Below are positions 10,043 to 21,010 of a stretch of 64,000 nt of DNA, in pieces. This DNA comes from Skeletonema tropicum (lineage: Eukaryota; Bacillariophyta; Thalassiosirophyceae; Thalassiosirales; Thalassiosiraceae). The position numbers and the translations under genes were made by a program. The stretch spans positions 3,286,001-3,350,000 of the forward strand of contig CM074132.1 in assembly GCA_037178625.1 (NCBI GenBank). The letters run 5' to 3'. How positions within the stretch are numbered: the stretch's first letter is position 1; each line of letters begins with the position of its first letter. Under the pieces are notes generated by a model. That model was given only the letters and a program-made list of their open reading frames with translations, did not search any database and was not told the DNA's origin.

Positions 10043-12521
10043 ATGTCAGCAGTGAACCAACCAATCAATCAACGTAAACGTTCAATTAGTCAAGCCGATA
10101 GTAACATCGGCAAATCTGAGGAGAGGTGGAAGGGAGAGGAAGATAATGTTCTCATTCATTCCGTTAGTTGCGACTTTGGCCTCGGGGCCGACAGTGGAGG
10201 AGGGCGAAGGAAGAAAAAACAACGGCAGGACAGTGATGTTTCCAATGACGCAGATGATGACGATGAAGAGGAGAAGATGACAGAAGAGGTTGTTGATGCA
10301 AAAGCTACCGCTGCACCAGAAGCTGCGCGTGCGCCCTCGGCTTCTCAAAAGAAGGCCTCTCCTCCGTCGGTTGTGCCGCTATCTATGCAGCTATTCCGAC
10401 CTTTTTGGACTCTCTCTTGCTGCCCAGATTGTGAGAATGATCCCATGGGCATGGGCAATCACCGTCGTCGTATGATGAATGATTCTTTCCTCATGGATGG
10501 CAGCGGTGGTGGAGGATCATCTTCGCCTCCTGCTGCTATCGACGGCGGTGTGTTGGATGCACGGTTGCGAACTGTTTCTATGACGGACACAAGGAATAGC
10601 ATTCGCTTCAGCGGCAGTAGTGCTAGTAGCACCATTACTTCTGGTATCAAATTGTCATCCGATCGAGATCTTCATTTCAAGACGAGGAATTCTGCTCCCG
10701 AAGAACATGTGGATGTCGACGATGATGATGAAGAAGAAGAGGTTAATGACATTAACATTAGCAACAGAGGCCGTTGTTGCTAATAATAATTCATCATCCT
10801 TTCTCCCATCATCATCATCATCTTCTTCTTTGGAATCTACTACCAAGCATCATGCTCCTTCTTCTCCAGCCTCCTCCACCTCTTCTGGTGTCTATGCGGA
10901 GGACATGTCGCCCAACAATAGCAGCAGCCTACGCAATGATCGTCTACTCATCCCACCCACACTCAACACGACTACCAACACTACATCCTCCACGACACTT
11001 GTCAGTACGGATGTTACCATCGAACAACTCCTACACGAATACACCACAGCCTGTACCATCTACGGATGTCACAACCGTATCAATCCCGGAGTGCTCACAA
11101 CCCTTCGCTACCAACTACCCACATTACGTGTCTGTGGTAACTTCTTTGATGCTGACATGTTGGCCCTTTCGGAAATCCTATTGCGTCATTGCAACGGTGC
11201 GTTAAAGTATATCACTCGACTCGACTTTAGTATTGCCGCCAAGGAGGGGAAATCGTCTTCCTTCGGGGGTGGATCCGGCAACGGAAAGCGTGGGTTTCGC
11301 TCTCACGGTGCATATTCCCTGGCGAAAGTGCTGGGAATGAGTGACTACATTGAGGAAGTTTACTTGATGGGAAATCGTGTTGGACCGTTTGGTGCAAGTG
11401 CCATCTTTTCTTCCGTGGGGAGGAATGATCGTACGGTGTTGAAGGTGTTGCTGATGAGAGGTTGTCGTATTGGGGAACGTGGTGCTTTGTCATTTGTCTC
11501 TGATTTATTGGAGGCGAATGGCAATGATTCTATCGAGGACGAAAACAGCAAGAGCAATCACAAGAAGAAGAAGAAGGAGATTGTTTTGGAAGAAGTCGAT
11601 TTCAGTGCCAATCGAATTGGATTCCGTGGCTGTTATGAAATTGAACGAGCATTGAAGGCTAGTAGTAGTACAATTATGACTACTTCCTCTGCCTCTGCTG
11701 TTGATACTAATATCACTTCTTCGTCATCATCTCCTCCTCCTCCTCCTCTCAGCAGGAATGAGGATGCAATCACCACTGTATGGACACCATCGGGAGTTAA
11801 AATCTCTGCCGCTGCACACTCCCTCCACGTTGATCTCGAAGCGAATTTGGTCTTTAACGAGGTGATGAACTGTATCACCCACGGCCTGGGTATCATCCTT
11901 GCCATCATTGGATGCATCCTCCTCTCCTCATCCGTCAAGGACAAACCATCTCACTACATCAACTCCTGTGCCATCTACTCTACATCACTCATCGTCCTCT
12001 TCTCCTGTTCCACGCTCTACCATTCCTTCTTCGCATTGAAACGCACCCGTTTCATCTTTCGTGTATTTGATCGATGTGCGATTTACATGTTGATGGTTGG
12101 ATCGTACAGTCCATTGCTCAATATAGCCCTCCAGAAGCATAATTATTCCTACCTACTATGGTCCATTTACACTTGTGGATGCTGCGGTATTGTTACCGAA
12201 GCCACACTCTGGAAGTGGAAGCACAAGCCCAAATTTTCATTGGCAATGTACATTGGTGGAGGATGGAGTTGTTTGGTATGCATTCCAGATTTAATGGAGG
12301 CGTTGCCCGTGGAAGCAGTGTGGCTTCTTGGTGCCGGGGGTGTGGCGTATACGAGTGGTGTGCCGTTCTTTGTGAGGAATACCAATTTGGATCATTCGAT
12401 TTGGCATGTGTTTGTTTTGGTGGGGGCTGTGTTGCATTGGTTATTGATGTATTTGTATGTTGCTAGGCTACCAGTTGAGATTTTCGGAAGTGAAATAGGT
12501 TGCAATATGAGAGGAAAATAG
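10043..12521 (+). CDS. Leucine-rich-repeat protein fused to a PAQR/hemolysin III-type seven-helix domain
   Basis: The ATG at 10043 opens a low-complexity, acidic and Ser-rich N-terminus. The frame changes before the rest of the protein. A 118-nt GT-AG intron at 10644-10761, ending in TTAACATTAG, restores one frame and gives 786 residues; a one-base shift in the GAT/GAA run near 10720-10750 would also work. The middle holds RNI-type leucine-rich repeats ([38 protein letters not shown]). The C-terminal 230 residues form a PAQR/HlyIII domain: ITHGLG near helix 1, [25 protein letters not shown], and [19 protein letters not shown] with the conserved His residues. PAQR proteins are membrane receptors or ceramidase-like zinc hydrolases. 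The LRR part is probably cytosolic. Confidence 0.8.
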
Positions 12522-12697
12522 GAAAGAGTGATAGGAGGCAAAGAGACAAGAACCTCTCTCTCTCTTCTCTTGCCATTTGTGAATGTTTGATACATAGTTG
12601 TTTCTGAAGAAAACGTGATCTTTGTACATAATATCTAGTAATATCACTCTATTGTATAAAAACTCTTGCAAACTAGCACGCTTTATCAGGCTTGAGC

Positions 12698-13509
12698 TCA
12701 AAGCAATGTCAACTCTCGAATAGTCGCTGTTTCCAAATGTTCCAGACTACGATGCCGAGAAGCATCCTCATGTCGTAAGAATCCAGTTTGCATGATCTGC
12801 AGTACATCTCCATGAGCTACCAATACAACTTTCCATTTCTTCTTTCAGAGGAGGCTGATGAAGACAACAACTCGTCCAACTCGAGCACCAAGCCCGTAGT
12901 CCGTTCCAAAACACCATTCGCCGCCTCCACACCGAACTGAGTATGATTCGGATTTGTACAATCCACATCCCAAACCTTTTGATATTGATCATCTGATCCT
13001 CCATTTAATTCACCAAAGTATCGTTCTCGTAGCTTGGTTTGTAGTACAATATTGTTGGTGTAGATTGGACAAGAGGTATGTAGTTGTAGTTGTTGCGAGA
13101 AGAGTGTGGCTGTTTCTCTTGCTCGGGTAAAGTCAGATGAGAATATTGCCACCCCTTCATAGTTATTACTATCATTATCATCATTGTTGTTGTTGAGGTA
13201 TTGCTTGGCAAACATTTCACCAGCAAGTGAGGCTTGATCTTTTCCTACATCGGATAGACCATGCTGTACAGTGGATATTTGAGGATCGGAGGAGATGATT
13301 TTCGCAACGTTGGCGAGACTTTGGCCGTGGCGGAGTGCGTAGTATGAGTGGGTTAGCTGCGGACGGTGGAGGAGGTGGTTGATTATTGGAGTGTTGGTAG
13401 AGAATGAAGATGATGAGGTGGATGATAGTGCCCGTGCGGCGGTTGGGAGGAGAAAGAGGAGTGATGATAGCCGCTGCTGTTTGCTGGCGGCTAGCTTAAA
13501 GGATGGTAA
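12698..13509 (-). CDS. Histidine phosphatase (phosphoglycerate-mutase-like) protein, one frameshift and unclear start
   Basis: The minus strand carries the RHG signature in YYALRHGQSLANV, the second conserved region FSSDFTRARETA, then LRERYFGELNG, and a C-terminal VVLVAHGDVLQIMQTG holding the second catalytic His. These are the core elements of the PGM-like branch of histidine phosphatases, which attack phosphate through the first His. The last block is in another frame; one base gained or lost in the A-rich run at about 12830-12845 would rejoin it. The open frame begins at 13509 without an ATG; four ATGs lie just upstream in another frame (13511-13522). The first exon or start is therefore not fixed. 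The substrate is unknown. Confidence 0.7.
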
Positions 13510-13519
13510 TCATCATCAT

Positions 13520-14879
13520 CATCTTCACCTTCTTCTCAAACCTACTAGCAACTTCTTACTGGGAACACGTCTCTGTCTCTGTTGCTACCAACCTTGTAGA
13601 AACAGCGCTTCCGTCTTCCGTCAAGAAATTTTTTGAAATTTGTGAGCTAGAGAGTTAGTGAGCAGAAGGCAAACCGAGGTTAGCGGGCGCGTGGGCATGC
13701 AACAACACGCGGAGAGGCATGACAGGAGAATTGTGGGGATTTCTGGTCAATAAAAGGGTACTTTTGGGTTAATGCAAGCCCATCTATACCCGATTTTGCA
13801 TAGTTGTTGGCCCAACGGGGGCGCTGCCCTCAACACACCATGAAAAGCGCCCATGCTTCTATCCGCCCACGTCCGGCTTTTCACTTTTCCAACGCCGTGG
13901 AGTTACTGTCATCGCTTTCATACTTAACCAAGATAGAATCATCATGGGAGGAGGAGGCTGGTATTACGTCCCAAAGGTGCGTTAAATACATGTGACAACA
14001 ATAGGGTGCATGCAAATGATTTTTCAGACATCAGAATAGCAGGAAATTCAAGCAGAAAAAGGCGATTAATGCACAATTTTCACTGATGTATCGGCTTGTT
14101 TTTCATGAGCCATGTATTGGGCTCGTATGATTCGTGTTAGCAATAACGATACAGGAAAATCAAAGCAATGATTGATGTCAATTATGGATTGCTTGATCAG
14201 GAGGAGGTCAACATTGAGGAACAGCACACAACATCATGTGCACTCAAAATCGGCTGCGCAGAAAATGATTTTCAATGTAGTAATATTTTATTAATCAAAT
14301 CACCTCTCACTCACCCAAACAACAATACCATCTCTCTCCAATCCATCATATAAATCCAGGTATGGTCCCCCGCAGGAGGATGGTGGCCAACACCCGTAGC
14401 ATGGAAACGCAACACAACCATCTGCGCCTTTACGGTATGTGTCATCTCTTCCATGATTTTCAAAATTAGTGCCGAGAAGGAACGGAGGCCAATTGCTCCG
14501 TATAAGCATATCCCTAGTCAGAGTTGGTGTAAGCATGCCAAGGAGGATGATCCTTCTTTGAAATAAGTAGGGAGATTGGAGAGTTAGAGAGAGAGAGAGA
14601 GGTGAAAATTGATGGTGGGGGGGAGAGCGTTATAAGAGTGATTAATACTAATTAGCAGGGGGAGGGGGGGAGAAATCTTGAGAAGAATGCATGTGAAGTG
14701 GAGTACAAGGTTGACAACAACTGACTTGATAGAATTGCATATTGAATGATATGTATGATCAATTATGGGTGCATGCATTTCGTGAGAGAAAAAATAGAGA
14801 GATAAACAACAGTAGCTGTTTTCCTTTTTGTTACCTATTATTTGACACATTAAATTAAATACTGCTCTATTACGTAATT
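13520..14879. other. Intergenic, no convincing gene
   Basis: Only small open frames are present, the best being about 79 codons on the minus strand at 14536-14300 with no recognised motif. A short (GA)n run lies at 14585-14602 and G-rich patches at 14615-14670. The part nearest 13600-13700 is probably the 5' flank of the phosphatase gene. Confidence 0.4.
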
Positions 14880-16554
14880 TCACTTCTCCATGACTGCTTT
14901 GATCTCACGGAGGAAACCATCGACATCCTCTTCAAACGGATCGTGTCCCAACCCTTCCATTCGGACAATGTGAACTGTTGGAAACGCTTTCTTGACCTTT
15001 TCTGCAACTGCACCTTCGAATCTAACAATTCTATCCTTGGAACCATAGATTATTACGACCTTGGTATTTGGTAAGTTGACAACTTGCTGGAGTAACTCCC
15101 CATCATTCAATCCTGAAGTAATAGATATCTTGGAACGCACTAAATTCAACAAGCCCTGTTCCCAACCCATCCCAATTGAGGGCCATTGGAAACGAAGAAC
15201 ATCACTGTCCGATAGGCGTTTCGGGTCTCCCCATGCCGATGCAAGGCCTTTTCTCCAAAAGTTGGGTGAGCCACCGACTAGCCGTTTGAGGCCATATCGA
15301 AAGGGGCGGTCCAAGAATATCTTTCTCCACGCGACCCAGATCGATCGCAACAATTTCGATATAAACGATGGAGAAGAAGCTGTCTTCTCAGTCGAAGAAC
15401 TAGTTCTTCTCGATGGCAGAGCGACCCCTTCCAACGCAGGCGCAACAAGAACCACCAGTACTTGGATTCAGTCGTACATCCTTCCTGTTGGAACAGGCGA
15501 GTGCCATGATTAAGGCTGCCTTGGAACCCATGGAATGACCAAATATAGCAATGTTTCGTTCACTTCCCGTATCACTTTTCTCATTTTCTCCGCTGCCCTC
15601 GTCAACAGCCTTTGCATCATTGCCATCATTCAACAATTCCAGTCCAATACCTACATTGGCCTCGGAACTATACGCCTCCAACGAATCAGGACGATCGGTG
15701 AACCCAAAGCCAACAGAGTCATGTGCCACTCCCACACGTGCACCCAATTGGTCTGTCAGAGATGGAAGCACTGGTAGCCATGACAGCGAGGATGCACCGA
15801 AGCCATGATGTAGATATAATGCGTCAATCGACTTTGAGTTGAGTTGCTGCTGCTGCTGATTTTGATCCGATTTAACCTCGCTGACATAGTTGGGATTGGT
15901 ATACCGAAGAGAGTGCACTCCAATGGAACTCATAGCCTTTTTCTCCACACCATTTTCTTCACTTGTATCACCACTCATTACATTATGACTTGACAACGGT
16001 GTCACGAACTGATATCTCGACAGACTGGAAGGTAGGAAATTATTATCTGCCAAATATTTCGTTGTTACACGTGACGGAGGTGACATCAATTCTTGTAAGC
16101 ATAGTTTTGCCACAGACGAAACAAGAAGATATCGAACCAAAATGATCATTGCATTCTTGATTGCAGTAGAAATGAGTCGGTGATGGACATTAAACTTCAA
16201 GGTAATGAATTCTTTCCAACTGATTGCAGCTGATGATAGACTAATCAGTATTCTCACGAGGAAAGGTAGTGGCCGATATGTTGCATATATGTCTGATGGG
16301 ATATCGTAGAGGTTTGGTTCGTCGGATCTTGGAACTCGTTGTGTCTGTTGGATTTCTGTTGATTGGTGCGACTGATGCCCACCTCGCGAATGAAATATTG
16401 AGTCGCTATTATTGTTTTCATCATTATATGATACAGCTGCAGCGGAAGAAGCAGATGACAGTAATGAACTAGAAATCATTCTACTTCGATTAGCCGGCGG
16501 CGAAACAAACGCTGTAGCTTCAAATCCACCACCACAACCACCGCTAGGTGCCAT
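14880..16554 (-). CDS. Alpha/beta-hydrolase fold protein, one frameshift
   Basis: The catalytic triad is visible. The nucleophile elbow is [10 protein letters not shown], the acid sits in [17 protein letters not shown], and the His is in [12 protein letters not shown]. The oxyanion-region motif [14 protein letters not shown] precedes the nucleophile. The N-terminal and C-terminal halves lie in different frames; they join by one base near 15455-15480, between NRKDVRL and [14 protein letters not shown] place the start at 16554 ([10 protein letters not shown]). The open frame continues upstream to 16746, but there it overlaps the small ORF at 16544-16750, whose frame is the conserved one. The substrate is unknown; the family includes esterases, lipases and haloalkane-type hydrolases. 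A hydrophobic stretch near residues 135-150 could be a membrane anchor. Confidence 0.75.
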
Positions 16555-16750
16555 CGGAGTCTTCTCCGTCATCCATCGTTTCTTTATTGGAAGATCCATC
16601 GTCATCCTTTCTCTTTTGCTGAAGCTGCTTCGATGCCCGCACAGCCTCGTTGATGGCATCGGATGAAAAAAAGCCACCGAATGCAAAAGGATCTTTGGCG
16701 TCTCTGTCCTGATGTTTCGTGTTTGGGCCGAAGGAACAGAATTCACACAT
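16544..16750 (-). CDS. Small conserved ORF (68 aa) overlapping the hydrolase start; possible uORF or bicistronic partner
   Basis: The ORF starts [17 protein letters not shown] and ends [10 protein letters not shown], with an N-terminal CxxC and an acidic tail. Its last 11 nt (ATGGCACCTAG) contain the ATG of the alpha/beta-hydrolase. A second copy exists at 42481-42654 with the same overlap. In the first 22 codons, the four base changes between the copies are all silent in this frame and the only indel is 3 nt. The same changes would alter amino acids in the hydrolase frame. That pattern supports translation of this small protein. Function is unknown; it may control translation of the hydrolase below it. 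Confidence 0.6.
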   Translation of the reverse strand: MCEFCSFGPNTKHQDRDAKDPFAFGGFFSSDAINEAVRASKQLQQKRKDDDGSSNKETMDDGEDSDGT

Positions 16751-17040
16751 TAAATAGTAGTTAGACAGATGATACCTCCTCGTCGGCGGAGCTACTTGCG
16801 GCAGCTTTATGGTTGGTGTTGAAAAAATGAGCACATCATCATCTTCTGTGCGTGGCTGCAGTAGTAGCTGGCTGGTGCAGGGTGAGGTGAGGAAAGAGAA
16901 ATGAGACACGTCTCTCAAAATTTCAAGAAAATCCATCAATCATGCGAGATTTCTCAGCTGACATTTTACTCCTCTCTTGAAAAAGCACGATATCAGCTCA
17001 TAAATCGATTATCAATCGTTTGTTTACAACTGTTATCAAC

Positions 17041-18612
17041 ATGTTCGCCATCGTCGCCTTTTTCGTCGCCTTCGCCGCCGTTGCCTTCGCAATGGTGTCA
17101 CCAGATATGTGTTTGGATCTTCTGGTGTGGGTTTTCCATCCAAACAACTCGTGGTACTCGTTGGATCATGCTCTTCACATGATCAATGTTGCCATCGTCA
17201 CCGCGATGTGGACTATGATCCCCACCCTGATCTTAGTCGATAGAGTGCTGTCCGTCCGCACCTATCTTGGCAAGTTATTTGTCATCGCAACGTGGGTTAC
17301 ATCTCTTTTTGTCATCGAAGAGATCTGTAACGTTGAACTCCTCGGCCCAGAGTTGTTCATAGCAGTACTTGTTGTTGCCGCAATGTATCTGCTTGCCTTC
17401 CTCAGATTCCCATTGATGATCAAGATTGTCTTCCTCTTGATTCGCCGCATCATGGGACTTATCCTCCGGACTTTCAGTTTCGTCACCCGTTTGATTGTCA
17501 ACTTCATCCGTTCGATCATAGCTCCGCTAGTTCTACAGATGTTGGTAAAAGACTTCCTCCAAGTCATGCCTACCAATCTTCCTATATTTGGATTGATTGT
17601 AGTTGTTGGATCCTCCTCCGCCATACTATTGTATGAGATCCTTCAGCTTGCCCTACGCGGGTTCGATGTACTCACTGATGCTATCGCATCAAACATTGTT
17701 CCTCTTCCTCCCGCTGATACATCGGAATCTTCCGACTATATCGCCCGTCTCCCGCTAGTGTTACAAGTATCTTGGGCGCAAGATGTTGTTAGTGGACACA
17801 TTGTGTCAATGAAGGAAGCTGGTAGACGTACCGCTTTCAGGAAGCTTTGTTCCATGGTGGATGGAAATTACGAGAAACAATGGAGAGCCCGGCGCGCTCT
17901 AAAGGGCCTCGTTCCACTCTTTAAAAGCTTCAGGAGGAACCACCCTCTACGCCTTGGAAGCTGGAGTGACTTCGAGTTGATGTTCAGAGAGTGTAAACTC
18001 TATGAGCAAGGTATTGACATGATCTTTCTTGAAATGAAGCTTCGGGCTGAATTGCTCCCTACCCCATCGTTGACAATCGTCCAACGCACATGGGAAGATG
18101 CGGTATTTGACGATGCTGACATCGTGATTCAGGAAGCAGCTGTTGAACCTATTGGTGCACGGGCACAGGAAGAAGCTGATGCTATGCCTCGAATTGAAGT
18201 GGAAGATCGAGTTGAAGCACCGGTAGAAGTGCTGGCAGCGGAGGAGCCAGTAGCGTTCGATCAGCCGGATGCCATGGAGGAAAGGGAGCTCATCGAGGAA
18301 GCAGCTGTTGAACCTATTGGTGCACGGGCACAGGAAGAAGCTGATGCTATGCCTCGAATTGAAGTGGAAGATCGAGTTGAAGCACCGGTAGAAGTGCTGG
18401 CAGCGGAGGAGCCAGTAGCGTTCGATCAGCCGGATACTGTGGAAGAGGGTGAGGAAGGGGAGGAAGACCTTCCTGCGCCTAGTGTAAAGCGCCGTCGCAG
18501 GAGGAGCGAGGCTGCGAAACTCAGTTCTGAATTGGGTAGCTACTGGGTAACCCCAAGTCGTTCTAGGAGGGGGGCAAGAGTCCGTCGGCAACCGGAGAGA
18601 TACAAGCCCTAG
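17041..18612 (+). CDS. Multi-pass membrane protein with tandem-repeated acidic tail, unknown function
   Basis: The first ATG is at 17041. About five to six hydrophobic segments fill the first 210 residues (for example FAIVAFFVAFAAVAFAMV, LFIAVLVVAAMYLLAF, IFGLIVVVGSSSAILL). A soluble, charged region follows. Near the C-terminus an acidic block (AVEPIGARAQEEADAMPRIE and after) occurs twice with a 165-bp period; 140 bases are identical (18131-18270 and 18296-18435). The protein ends in a basic tail, KRRRRR followed by RRGARVRRQPERY, which recalls the Arg-rich tails of some retroelement polyproteins. I recognise no family. A series of intron-like units starts just downstream. Confidence 0.6.
   Translation: MFAIVAFFVAFAAVAFAMVSPDMCLDLLVWVFHPNNSWYSLDHALHMINVAIVTAMWTMIPTLILVDRVLSVRTYLGKLFVIATWVTSLFVIEEICNVELLGPELFIAVLVVAAMYLLAFLRFPLMIKIVFLLIRRIMGLILRTFSFVTRLIVNFIRSIIAPLVLQMLVKDFLQVMPTNLPIFGLIVVVGSSSAILLYEILQLALRGFDVLTDAIASNIVPLPPADTSESSDYIARLPLVLQVSWAQDVVSGHIVSMKEAGRRTAFRKLCSMVDGNYEKQWRARRALKGLVPLFKSFRRNHPLRLGSWSDFELMFRECKLYEQGIDMIFLEMKLRAELLPTPSLTIVQRTWEDAVFDDADIVIQEAAVEPIGARAQEEADAMPRIEVEDRVEAPVEVLAAEEPVAFDQPDAMEERELIEEAAVEPIGARAQEEADAMPRIEVEDRVEAPVEVLAAEEPVAFDQPDTVEEGEEGEEDLPAPSVKRRRRRSEAAKLSSELGSYWVTPSRSRRGARVRRQPERYKP
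18131..18435 (+). repeat. 165-bp tandem duplication inside the coding region
   Basis: Two copies start at 18131 and 18296. Their first 140 bases are identical, including third codon positions, so the duplication or its homogenisation is recent. The 165-bp period keeps the frame. Confidence 0.9.
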
Positions 18613-18786
18613 CGAGTATTCTCTGTGGGGGTGGAGAGGTGGAGAAGAAGTTTGATATTTCGGATTGTTGGCTATGGTACGTGGTCGCTGATTCGTCAGG
18701 GCCATCACTGTATTTTGCAGCGCTGAAGATCGAGTAGGCGTGCCTTGCTGAGTTGAAGAGGGATTGAGCTTCTTTTGGTTGTGGTG

Positions 18787-19960
18787 TGCTTTTTCGGGAC
18801 CGTAATCCGTATTTCTGTTTGATTGTTGCGTTGAGGCGTATTGCTCGTTCGTGGCTGTATTCCCCGAGGGCCGCCATTGTCTGTTTGATTGTCCCTTGTT
18901 TGATTGTCCCTTGTTTGATTGTCCCTTGTTTGATTGTCCCTTGTTTGATTGTCCCTTGTTTGATTGTCCTTCATTATCCTTCATTGAGTTCGAGTGGGCT
19001 GGTTTCGGAGCAGGGAAGGTACGTCTCGAGTTTCCGATTTGATGTGCGCTTGCTTTTCTACTTTGCTTCTTCGCTAGCAACAACTCTTAACTTTCCTCTT
19101 CTTTGCTTCTATCTCATCCAGGTGGTTCGGGACCGTGTACCATATTCATATCACTGTTGCTTTGAGGCGCATTGCTCGTTCGTGGTTGTATTCCCCGAGG
19201 GCCGCCATTGTCTGTTTGATTGTCCTTTGTTTGATTGTCCTTTGTTTGATTGTCCTTCATTATCCTTCATTGAGTTCGAGTGGGTTAGTTTCGGAGTGGG
19301 GAAGGTACGTTTAGAGTTTCCAGTTCGATGTGCGCTTGCTTTTCTACTTTGCTTCTTCGCTAACAACAACTCTTAACTCTCCTCTTCTTTGTGTCTATCT
19401 CATCCAGGCGGGTAGGGTCAGGTGGGGTGCATTGATCGTGTTGTAGGCTGGGGTGATTGGTATTGTTGGGTGGCCTGCAGGTTCGGGCTGAGGTTCCTTG
19501 GTGAGTTCGCTAGTTTTATTTGCTTTCTACTATGCTTGTTCATTAACTCTTTCTTTATTTTTGTTTTCTATCTCTATATATTCTTTAGGTCTGAAGGGCG
19601 GGTCGTGCGTTGTGAGCTGGCGGTGAGATAGGGTGATCGGGTTCTGGGTTTCGGATGGGTTTGAGTCGGTGAGAGTGGCGGGATGCAGTTGTGTGCTATC
19701 ATTTTTTGTTTTCGTTCGTCTCCTCCGGTGGTGCCTGATCAACTCTGTCGGGGGTTCTCACACTCTAACATTGCTTCTTCCACTTTCTCTCTAATTACTT
19801 GTTCTTAGCAGCGATGTATCGGCGGTTGAATTGGGGGAGGTACGTTTCCTTGTATGCATGATGGTTCTTCATTCTTCGGTCCACTTTGCGATGCTTGTTT
19901 CATTAACACCAATTCTCTCCTTTATAACCCTTTCTATCTCAACATCCACTTAGTACGAGC
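18787..19960 (+). repeat. Tandemly duplicated exon-intron-like units with 15-bp minisatellites
   Basis: A 331-bp unit is repeated (TTGCTCGTTCGTGG at 18841 and 19172). Each unit holds a 15-bp minisatellite (consensus TGTTTGATTGTCCCT), six copies at 18882-18971 and three at 19213-19257, followed by an intron-like stretch: AAG|GTACGT, then CTCTTAACT, then CTCATCCAG. Two further intron-like stretches follow (about 19500-19588 and 19840-19953). Splicing the first two on the plus strand keeps one frame open across the junctions (FDCPLFDCP repeats, then EFEWAGFGAGK). The minus strand is also open through the array (NKGQS repeats). It could be a repeat protein gene, a spliced 3' UTR of the membrane-protein gene or a noncoding RNA. 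Confidence 0.55.
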
Positions 19961-20000
19961 GGGTTCGGACTGCGGGTTGGATTATCTGGAGGAATGATGG

Positions 20001-20078
20001 TATCAGTAACCAGGCTGATCGGCATGTTCTTTCGCCTCATATCAGTAACCAGGCTGATCGGCATGTTCTTTCGCCTCA
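20001..20078. repeat. Short direct repeat, two copies of about 38 bp
   Basis: The stretch ATCAGTAACCAGGCTGATCG plus the following 18 bases occurs twice head-to-tail with no spacer. No gene is recognised around it. Confidence 0.85.
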
Positions 20079-20369
20079 CTCTCAATCCAGCGTCGGGCTG
20101 GTGCTCCTAGAGACGATGGCGTCTGGAGGCAAAGGGCATCGGTTCAGAGCCACGGGCAAAGACCGGGCACAGTTCCCAGGCAGGTACCTTGGGGGTACCG
20201 CTAAACTTTAAGTCTAACCTTTTCCCTTCGGGGATCAATGGCCCACCTCCATCATATCTGTTGGCCTTTACGTGGCGTTGGAGGATGAGTACACTTTTCT
20301 CTCTCGAGGGGAAGTGGAAACCAACAACAGACAACCAAATCTATTCAACCGCCTCCTTGAGGCTACGAT

Positions 20370-21010
20370 AAAGTTCGCTTCTGACGTTTGATATCACCAA
20401 CCCACTTCATCGTCGCGTCAAGACATCTCAAGTCACTTCATCATAATATGCACGGTGTGTCTACTTCAGCGTTTGGAATTTTGTTCCTCACTTCATCCAT
20501 ACCTATCTACCATCCACCCGTCAATCATTGATGAGCCAATCCAACCATCTTATTCGACTCTTTGCGTTTTCCTCGTCGTCGTGGAGTGGGATTTCAGAGT
20601 AGCCTCAGCTAAGTTGCAATCCAAAGTGCTTGAGGGCGTTTCCGTCGACTGCGAAGGCTTTTCTCTCCTACAAGAGGGGCAGACTTCCACCAAGTCTTTT
20701 CTTGACGTTTAATGTCACCGACCTTCTTCCTTGCCGTGTCAAGATATCTCAAGTGTCAAGACATCTCAAACCACTTCTTCATCAGTTATACGGTGTATCT
20801 ACTAAAGCGTTTGGAAATTAGCACCAGCCTTCTTCACTTCATCCGTTCATGATCTACCATCCATCCGTCCACCTATCCATCTACTCATCATTTTTGAGCC
20901 AATTCAACCATCTTAATCGACTCATTTCGTCTTCAAAATCATCGAGTGGGGTGGGCTTATCATAGTAAGTAGCCTCGGCTAAGTTGCATGCAATCCAAGC
21001 GTCGATAAAA
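20370..21010. repeat. Diverged tandem repeat of about 300 bp, noncoding
   Basis: Two units, about 20370-20640 and 20700-21000, share ordered blocks: TTTGATATCACC/TTTAATGTCACC, CAAGACATCTCAA, GTGTCTACT/GTATCTACT, CTACCATCCA, GAGCCAAT-CAACCATCTTA, and TAGCCTC-GCTAAGTTGCA. They are diverged with many small indels. No long open frame is shared, so this is an old tandem duplication. Confidence 0.7.

Noticed and set aside
10620..10760. ATG at 10620 as the start of the LRR-PAQR protein
   Set aside because: Codons 10620-10760 are the shifted frame of the acidic GAT/GAA tract of the upstream ORF. The 10043 start with an intron at 10644-10761 gives a continuous protein.
15400..16746. Starting the hydrolase at 16746 ([11 protein letters not shown]...)
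   Set aside because: Over 16555-16746 the comparison with the copy at 42481 shows silent changes in the small MCEFC frame and amino-acid changes in this frame, so the upstream extension is probably not translated.
18882..18971. CRISPR-like array of 15-bp repeats
   Set aside because: The units are contiguous with no spacers; it is a minisatellite in a eukaryotic genome.
17947..19083. 378-codon minus-strand frame antisense to the membrane protein and the minisatellite
   Set aside because: It covers the acidic-repeat coding region in antisense and low-complexity NKGQS repeats. Intron-like signals lie on the plus strand. I keep it only as an alternative in the findings.
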